NCBI GenBank assembly: GCA_030426445.1
Contig: JAUHYS010000008.1
Location: forward strand, 1 to 18,860
DNA: 18,860 bases
Source: a bacterium
GTDB lineage: Bacteria > UBA10199 > DSSB01
Direction of reading: 5' to 3'
How positions within the stretch are numbered: position 1 is the first letter of the stretch; every line of letters begins with the position of its first letter. The notes beneath the pieces are model-generated. The model worked only from the letters and a program-made list of their open reading frames with translations, had not been told where the DNA came from and searched no databases. Of this stretch, positions 14,612 to 18,860 are shown one piece after another. Made by a program: the position numbers and the translations under genes.

Positions 14612-14958
14612 CGTTTACCTCCTAATCTGCTTAGATAGAAATATAACAGAAATAATTAAAACAAAGAAAACTTCACCCGTGATGATTTGTATATATTTAA
14701 AAAAAAAGGCCTACGTTAATCTAGATTTTTTTGCAAATAATTTTTACGCCAAATAAAACTAGCCTCTGCAATCTTAATCCCCCTTTAAATTAAAGGGGGA
14801 AATGGTAAGGAAAATTAACTAAATGACCCGTCAATGAATGGGACTGGGTAGGTTTCTTTTTTACCGGACATATCCTAATGTTAAACTAGAAATTTACCGG
14901 TGTGAATATTAGTTAACACCGTCCACGGGTTTTTTTTAAAAATAAAACGAGTTAAAAA
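14612..14958. other. 347-base intergenic region upstream of the 593-residue gene
   Basis: AT-rich spacer without a convincing gene. It holds a REP-like palindrome (14779-14799), a 6-bp inverted repeat CGGTGT/ACACCG (14898-14903 with 14926-14931) and, on the minus strand near 14873, an 18-codon frame beginning 'MSGKKETYPVPF' with a weak AGG upstream. The frame is too short to call. The ribosome site of the 593-residue gene is at its left end. No clear terminator for copA was found. Confidence 0.5.
14779..14799. repeat. REP-like palindrome, variant copy
   Basis: Ten-base arms CCCCCTTTAA and TTAAAGGGGG around a single A. The outer C5/G5 arms match the elements at 2238 and 5283, but the TCTT step and the downstream GGGGGCGTTT tail are missing, so it is a diverged or related element. 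Confidence 0.55.
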
Positions 14959-17145
14959 CTAAAGAGACTTTTTAAGCCTTAGCGCATTAGCAATCACCGA
15001 AACCGAACTCAAACTCATGGCAGCGGCAGCAATCATGGGGGAAAGCAAGAGTCCAAAAAAAGGATAAAGCGCACCGGCGGCAATGGGAACACCTAATAGA
15101 TTATAAAAAAAGGCAAAGAAGAGATTTTGCTTGATATTGCTTACCGCAGCATGACTGAGCAGACGCGCGCGTGCAATGCCATTTAAATCCCCTTTAATTA
15201 AGGTGAGGTCGGCACTTTCCATGGCAATGTCGGTTCCTGTACCCATGGCAATGCCCACATCGGCTTGAGTTAAGGCTGGTGCATCGTTGATACCGTCTCC
15301 GGCCATGGCCACAATGGCGCCTTTTTTTTGTAGGTCTTTAATTTTTTCCTGTTTTTGCTGAGGCAAGACTTCCGCCATGACTTCGTCAATACCCAATTGC
15401 CCTGCAACGCTTTCTGCCGTGATTTTTTGGTCTCCCGTTAACATAATGACCTTGGTTTTTTCTTTGTGTAATTTTTTAATTAAATCGCTTGCACTGGCTT
15501 TGATGGGATCCGCCACACCTAGGGCTCCCATAAACTCTTGATCTTTTGCTAAATAGACTAGAGTTTGTCCCTCTTTTCTCAGTTTATGGACTTGATCTTC
15601 AAGGGAACTTATCGAAATACCCTGTTCAGAGAGAAAATTTTTATTTCCGATTAAAAACTTTTGTTGTTCAACAAAACCGCTCACTCCTTTTCCTGAATGG
15701 GCTTCAAAATTCTTTATGGATTCTAAAACAATGCCCTGCTTTTTGGCCTTTTCCAAAATGGCTTTGGCAATCGGGTGTTCGCTATTTTGCTCTAGGCTGG
15801 CTGCCCACTTTAACAGCTCTTCCTTTGTATGACCTGCGGTGGGCAGTATGGAAACCAGCTTTGGCTTGCCTTCGGTTAGAGTGCCTGTCTTATCGAGGAC
15901 GAGAGTGTCTACTTGACGAAGTCTTTCAATGGCCTCCGCATTTCTAAATAAAATCCCTTTTTTGGCGGCTTGGCCTGTCGCCACCATAATGGATAAAGGG
16001 GTCGCCAAACCTAAGGCACAAGGACAAGCAATGATCAGAACGGAAATCGCGCTCACCAAGGCATAGGTCATCGAGGGTTCAGGGCCTAAAAAAGCCCAGA
16101 GCAAAAAACTCAGTATAGCGATTAACACAACAGCCGGTACAAAGTAGTTGGCGACTTTGTCAGCCAAGCTTTGAATGGGTGCTCGACTTCGGCCTGCCTC
16201 AACAACTAAACGAATAATTTGGGCTAGCATGGTTTCTTGGCCCACTTTTTTTGCCTCCATAACTAAGGCCCCGGCTTGATTTATCGTCGCACCGATAAGT
16301 GAATTTCCGAATATTTTTTCTACAGGATGGGCCTCCCCACTGATCATGGATTCATCGACATAGCTTTTGCCCTCAATCACGATTCCATCGACAGGAATCT
16401 TTTCTCCTGGTCGAATACGCAGACGGTCTCCAACTTGGAGTTCTGCAATGAGAATTTCCTGCTCGCTTCCATCGGCCAAAATTTTTCTTGCAGTATTGGG
16501 CGCCAACTCTAACAGGCTTTTAAGCGCAGTATTTGTTTGAGCCCGCGCTCGGATTTCTAAGACTTGTCCTAATAAGATCAGCGCCACGATCACAGCTGCG
16601 GATTCAAAGTAGAGCGCGATTTCTCCTGAATGCATGCGGAAATTTTCGGAAAAAACTCCAGGAAACAAAACCGCGACTAAACTGTAAAGATAGGCAGCGC
16701 TGACCCCAAGGCCAATTAGGGTAAACATATTGGGCGAACAATTGAGTAAGGATTGCCAGGCCCGAGCTAAAAAAGGCCAGGCAGAATATAAAACCACCGG
16801 AGTTGCCAGACTGAGCTCGATCCAAGGCTTCCAGGGGCTGCTAAGATAAAAGGACCAGGATTCAGGCAAAAGCATTAAGCCCATGCTCAAGATAAATAAA
16901 GGCGCACTAAATAGAATCGCGACATAAAAACGGCGCTTCATATCATTAAGCTCCGTCTTGTCCTCCTCTAAGGAAATTCCTTTGGGTTCCAAGGCCATTC
17001 CGCACTTTGGGCAGTTCCCGGGTTTGTTTTGAATCACCTCAGGGTGCATGGGGCAGGTCCATTCATCTGCGGATTGCAAAAAGGGATGAGAGGGCTGTGC
17101 TAGGGTGTCACGCTTTGCATGACAGCAACTGTGAGAATGGGACAT
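14959..17145 (-). CDS. copA: Cu(I)-exporting P1B-type ATPase with N-terminal heavy-metal-binding motif
   Basis: A 728-residue P1B ATPase that pumps Cu(I) or Ag(I) out of the cytoplasm. Visible motifs: 'CPCALGLATP' (CPC 374-376) in the transport helix, 'DKTGTLTEGKP' (phosphorylated D418), 'SEHPIAKAI' (HP 457-458), 'GDGINDAPAL' (616-625), 'SGEA' (269-272), and the Cu(I)-class residues YN (691-692) and 'MSLSSVSV' (710-717). About eight membrane helices fit the family. There is no GMxCxxC HMA domain. Instead the N terminus has 'MSHSHSCCH' and a short metal-binding module 'WTCPMHPEV ... CPKCGMALEP' (29-54), as in SilP and similar pumps. GGGGAAG precedes the ATG. The gene starts two bases after the stop of the PEGA-domain gene, so they are probably co-transcribed. 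No CueR- or CopY-type regulator is in the window. Confidence 0.94.
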   Translation of the reverse strand: MSHSHSCCHAKRDTLAQPSHPFLQSADEWTCPMHPEVIQNKPGNCPKCGMALEPKGISLEEDKTELNDMKRRFYVAILFSAPLFILSMGLMLLPESWSFYLSSPWKPWIELSLATPVVLYSAWPFLARAWQSLLNCSPNMFTLIGLGVSAAYLYSLVAVLFPGVFSENFRMHSGEIALYFESAAVIVALILLGQVLEIRARAQTNTALKSLLELAPNTARKILADGSEQEILIAELQVGDRLRIRPGEKIPVDGIVIEGKSYVDESMISGEAHPVEKIFGNSLIGATINQAGALVMEAKKVGQETMLAQIIRLVVEAGRSRAPIQSLADKVANYFVPAVVLIAILSFLLWAFLGPEPSMTYALVSAISVLIIACPCALGLATPLSIMVATGQAAKKGILFRNAEAIERLRQVDTLVLDKTGTLTEGKPKLVSILPTAGHTKEELLKWAASLEQNSEHPIAKAILEKAKKQGIVLESIKNFEAHSGKGVSGFVEQQKFLIGNKNFLSEQGISISSLEDQVHKLRKEGQTLVYLAKDQEFMGALGVADPIKASASDLIKKLHKEKTKVIMLTGDQKITAESVAGQLGIDEVMAEVLPQQKQEKIKDLQKKGAIVAMAGDGINDAPALTQADVGIAMGTGTDIAMESADLTLIKGDLNGIARARLLSHAAVSNIKQNLFFAFFYNLLGVPIAAGALYPFFGLLLSPMIAAAAMSLSSVSVIANALRLKKSL

Positions 17146-17147
17146 TT

Positions 17148-18530
17148 TTAAAACTTCCCCAGGCCTCCATTAATACTGGACCCAGCATTGGGGTTAGAAC
17201 TTTCAGAGCCAGAAGCGCCCCCATCGCCACCTCCTCGAGTCAGCAAGACAGCTGACGTAGCCCCACCAGCCACTAAAACACCTAAGAGCGACCACAATAG
17301 GGGGTTTTTTAAAAGAGATTTTTTTCTTTTAGTCCCAATCACAACCACATCACTTTCCGCGTACTTTTTGGGATCTTTTGCAAGGTCGACATCAGAGAGC
17401 TTGTTAAGATCTTCGGCTAAAACTTTGGCAGCCGATCGACTGTCCTTTGGAAGGTCTAAAACTTCAACGGAGTTATGTTTGTGAGAAGCGCGATATTTAA
17501 TATCAATCATACGTGTGGTGACACGATGGTGCCAACCCAGTTCTTCTAAGCTAACAAGAACGACTTTTTGTACTCCCAAACCTTCGCCCACTAGGCTTCC
17601 CAAACGCACGAGTTCGGGAATGTCCTTAAGCTGTGCCACTTTGAGACCATGGAGATCCAACTGAGGTTGAACTTTTTTCTTAAGGTCGACCTTTTCTTTA
17701 GTATCCTTTGTGACTTGTAATTTTACTGCAAAGGGCTCGTACTCGGGTTTTTTAACTAAAATAAAATGAGTCCCTTGACTAAAATTATCTAAACTAATGG
17801 GACTATTCCCTTTGAGTATACCGTTTACGTAGATTTCGGCACCGGAGGGAGAAGTCGCTATTTCCAGCTTGGTCGATTTTTGTTCTTTTAGGTATTCTTG
17901 TTTGGCTTGATTAAAGTTAGAAACTGTATTGGGAGGATAAACAATCGGGTCGATCTCATAATGAGGGTCTAAACGTATGGCCTCTCTTAAGGACTGAACG
18001 GCTTTGCGCTTGTTATCATCGGCAGTATAAATGTTACCCAGAATGACATGAGCATCCCGTAAAGCAAAGGCCTGCTTTTGTAAGGACTGGGTATTATAAA
18101 AAGCCTCAATGGTATTTTCTAAAAGGCCAATCCCTTCTTTATACGCAAAGTCGATATAAAACTGTGTGGCTTCTTCTAAATAGCGGTTTAAAGTGATAGA
18201 AGCCTTGGGCTGAGTTAAAAGATTAGGGTTATTCGCAAAGAAAGCATCTGTTTTCTTATTATCCAGAACCCGGTATTTGCCCTGATTGCTGAGAGCGTCC
18301 CGGATTCTCTCGCTAATTTTTTCTAATGATTCCCCGTCTGTCTCAACAGTACCTACCGGAACAACCGCTAAACTCTGGCCTTGAGTAGAATCAACCTGCC
18401 CTTTGTCTGATTTTTCATGAGAAGCCTTTGTTTTAGGCTGAGTTTTGGCTAAAACAGGAACGGGCAAACCCGTCATTTGAACGATTAAAAGGTAAATCAG
18501 TACCTTATAGTGTTTAAAATGGGCGAACAT
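17148..18530 (-). CDS. Exported PEGA-domain protein with C-terminal membrane helix
   Basis: A 460-residue envelope protein. The start at 18530 is chosen because GGAGG (18535-18539) lies just upstream; an ATG at 18545 has none. Numbering is from 18530. Residues 1-28 form a signal peptide or anchor. Residues 54-95 ('SLAVVPVGTVETD', 'ISERIRDALSNQGKYRVLDN') resemble the nucleotide-free N-terminal fold of TolB-like proteins. Residues 115-215 are helical, with TPR-like stretches ('AHVILGNIYTADDNKRKAVQ', 'LREAIRLDPHYEIDP'). Residues 220-290 form a PEGA domain ('LEIATSPSGAEIYVNGILKG'), a beta fold seen in surface proteins. A membrane helix at about 410-432 ('LLWSLLGVLVAGGATSAVLL') is followed by a Gly/Ser-rich tail. 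Such proteins are common in delta-proteobacteria. Its function is unknown; tight linkage to copA may be chance or show an envelope stress role. Confidence 0.75.
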   Translation of the reverse strand: MFAHFKHYKVLIYLLIVQMTGLPVPVLAKTQPKTKASHEKSDKGQVDSTQGQSLAVVPVGTVETDGESLEKISERIRDALSNQGKYRVLDNKKTDAFFANNPNLLTQPKASITLNRYLEEATQFYIDFAYKEGIGLLENTIEAFYNTQSLQKQAFALRDAHVILGNIYTADDNKRKAVQSLREAIRLDPHYEIDPIVYPPNTVSNFNQAKQEYLKEQKSTKLEIATSPSGAEIYVNGILKGNSPISLDNFSQGTHFILVKKPEYEPFAVKLQVTKDTKEKVDLKKKVQPQLDLHGLKVAQLKDIPELVRLGSLVGEGLGVQKVVLVSLEELGWHHRVTTRMIDIKYRASHKHNSVEVLDLPKDSRSAAKVLAEDLNKLSDVDLAKDPKKYAESDVVVIGTKRKKSLLKNPLLWSLLGVLVAGGATSAVLLTRGGGDGGASGSESSNPNAGSSINGGLGKF

Positions 18531-18534
18531 AATT

Positions 18535-18539
18535 CCTCC
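18535..18539 (-). promoter_or_regulatory. Ribosome binding site deciding the PEGA-protein start
   Basis: GGAGG on the minus strand, four bases before ATG at 18530. It favours this start over the ATG at 18545, which overlaps the site and has no purine-rich sequence before it. Confidence 0.7.
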
Positions 18540-18579
18540 AGTCATTAAAACCGTCTTGATTTATCTTTCCACTCAAATA

Positions 18580-18621
18580 AATAAAAAACTCCACTCTTCA
18601 CAGGGGGGAGGAAGAGTGGAG
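18580..18621 (-). terminator. Rho-independent terminator after the MYXO-CTERM-like gene
   Basis: On the minus strand an 11-bp stem, CTCCACTCTTC (18611-18621) with GAAGAGTGGAG (18589-18599), an 11-base C-rich loop, then six T (18583-18588) and ATTTATTT. It lies 25 bases past the stop at 18646 and separates that gene from the PEGA-protein/copA pair, which therefore needs its own promoter downstream of it. Confidence 0.9.
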
Positions 18622-18645
18622 ACAACCACACCTGTCCTTTAAAAA

Positions 18646-18860
18646 TTAAGCTTTTCTTCTTAGCGAGAAAACTCCCCAAAGAAGGCTGAATAAACCTATC
18701 CATAAATAGGGACCCGTTTTTGTTAAAGAAGTCGTCAGCGAACACCCACCAGAAGAAGTTTCGGGCGGAGCTGGGTCGAGCTCAATCTTACACAAGGCAT
18801 CACAGCCATCCCCATCGACTTTGTTGCCGTCATCGCATTCTTCGTTGCCGCTTTTGACTT
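18646..18860 (-). CDS. Surface protein with DUF4215-type Cys-rich repeat and MYXO-CTERM-like tail (C-terminal part)
   Basis: The frame enters from the right edge and ends with TAA at 18646-18648; 71 codons are visible, ending in the stop. It reads 'SGNEECDDGNKVDGDGCDAL', 'CKIE', a repeat of the DUF4215/Myxococcus Cys-rich type ('ECDDGN.VDGDGC...C'). A Pro-rich linker follows, then 'SSGGCSL', a hydrophobic helix ('YLWIGLFSLLWGVFSL') and a basic end 'RRKA'. The order GGC, membrane helix, Arg cluster is that of MYXO-CTERM-type sorting signals, in which the Cys is thought to be modified and the protein placed on the outer surface. This is the best taxonomic clue in the window. The main part of the protein lies beyond the edge. 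Confidence 0.85.
   Translation of the reverse strand, partial: VKSGNEECDDGNKVDGDGCDALCKIELDPAPPETSSGGCSLTTSLTKTGPYLWIGLFSLLWGVFSLRRKA

Noticed and set aside
14898..14931. Inverted repeat CGGTGT/ACACCG as terminator of copA
   Set aside because: The stem is only 6 bp with a 22-base loop and no T run follows on the minus strand.
18545..18745. 66-codon minus-strand frame at the right edge
   Set aside because: It is out of frame with the Cys-rich/MYXO-CTERM-like reading, which has clear motifs and ends before the terminator this frame would cross.
1..18860. tRNA, rRNA, CRISPR arrays, complete insertion sequences
   Set aside because: Looked for cloverleaf arms with T-loop GTTCRA sequences, regularly spaced repeats and transposase motifs on both strands; none was convincing. 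A covariance-model scan would be the decisive test for small RNAs.

Overview
The window looks like chromosome from an uncultured delta-proteobacterium-like lineage (Myxococcota/Bdellovibrionota neighbourhood) with low G+C. This rests on a partial gene at the right edge that ends in a DUF4215-type Cys-rich repeat followed by a MYXO-CTERM-like tail (GGC, a membrane helix, then RRK), on a PEGA-domain envelope protein, and on the mix of housekeeping genes. The exact taxon cannot be fixed from this sequence.

Layout. Positions 1-820 (minus): the first 102 codons of a TolC/CzcC-type outer-membrane efflux protein, preceded by a small Cys/His-rich membrane protein. Positions 1003-1281 (plus): a secreted His-rich protein with its own terminator. 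Positions 1370-10397 are one long minus-strand block; in transcription order it holds a YhaM-like HD exoribonuclease, an HscC-type Hsp70, a J-domain/RDD membrane protein, a ferritin-like protein, Fe-type superoxide dismutase, a small GGQ ribosome-rescue factor, glycerol kinase and a BtuF-like binding protein. Positions 10453-12329 (plus): trmJ and a DKNYY-repeat secreted protein. Positions about 12320-12826 are a scrap-yard of three gene fragments: a piece of a copper ATPase, a frameshifted Phd/YefM antitoxin, and a second copy of the 3' end of trmJ. Positions 12830-14611 (minus): an unrecognised 593-residue protein with a faint HD-like motif. Positions 14959-18530 (minus): a CopA/SilP-type Cu(I) ATPase directly behind a PEGA-domain envelope protein. 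The MYXO-CTERM-like partial gene lies behind a strong terminator at the right edge.

Themes. Metal handling recurs: a CzcC-like channel, two Cys/His-rich small proteins, the Cu(I) ATPase, the ferritin-like protein and Fe-SOD. HscC and its J-domain/RDD partner overlap by one base and form a chaperone pair that appears to place an Hsp70 at the membrane. Short palindromic REP-like elements with CCCCCTCTT/AAGAGGGGG arms or close variants sit in gaps at about 2240, 5285 and 14780, and a different palindrome lies at 4404.

The most unusual region is 11147-12826. The last 30 or so bases of trmJ recur as a direct repeat 1,642 bases downstream, enclosing the DKNYY gene and the broken antitoxin and ATPase pieces. 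This could be the remnant of a small element that integrated at the 3' end of trmJ, or the product of several illegitimate recombinations. No tRNA, rRNA, CRISPR array or intact transposase was seen.
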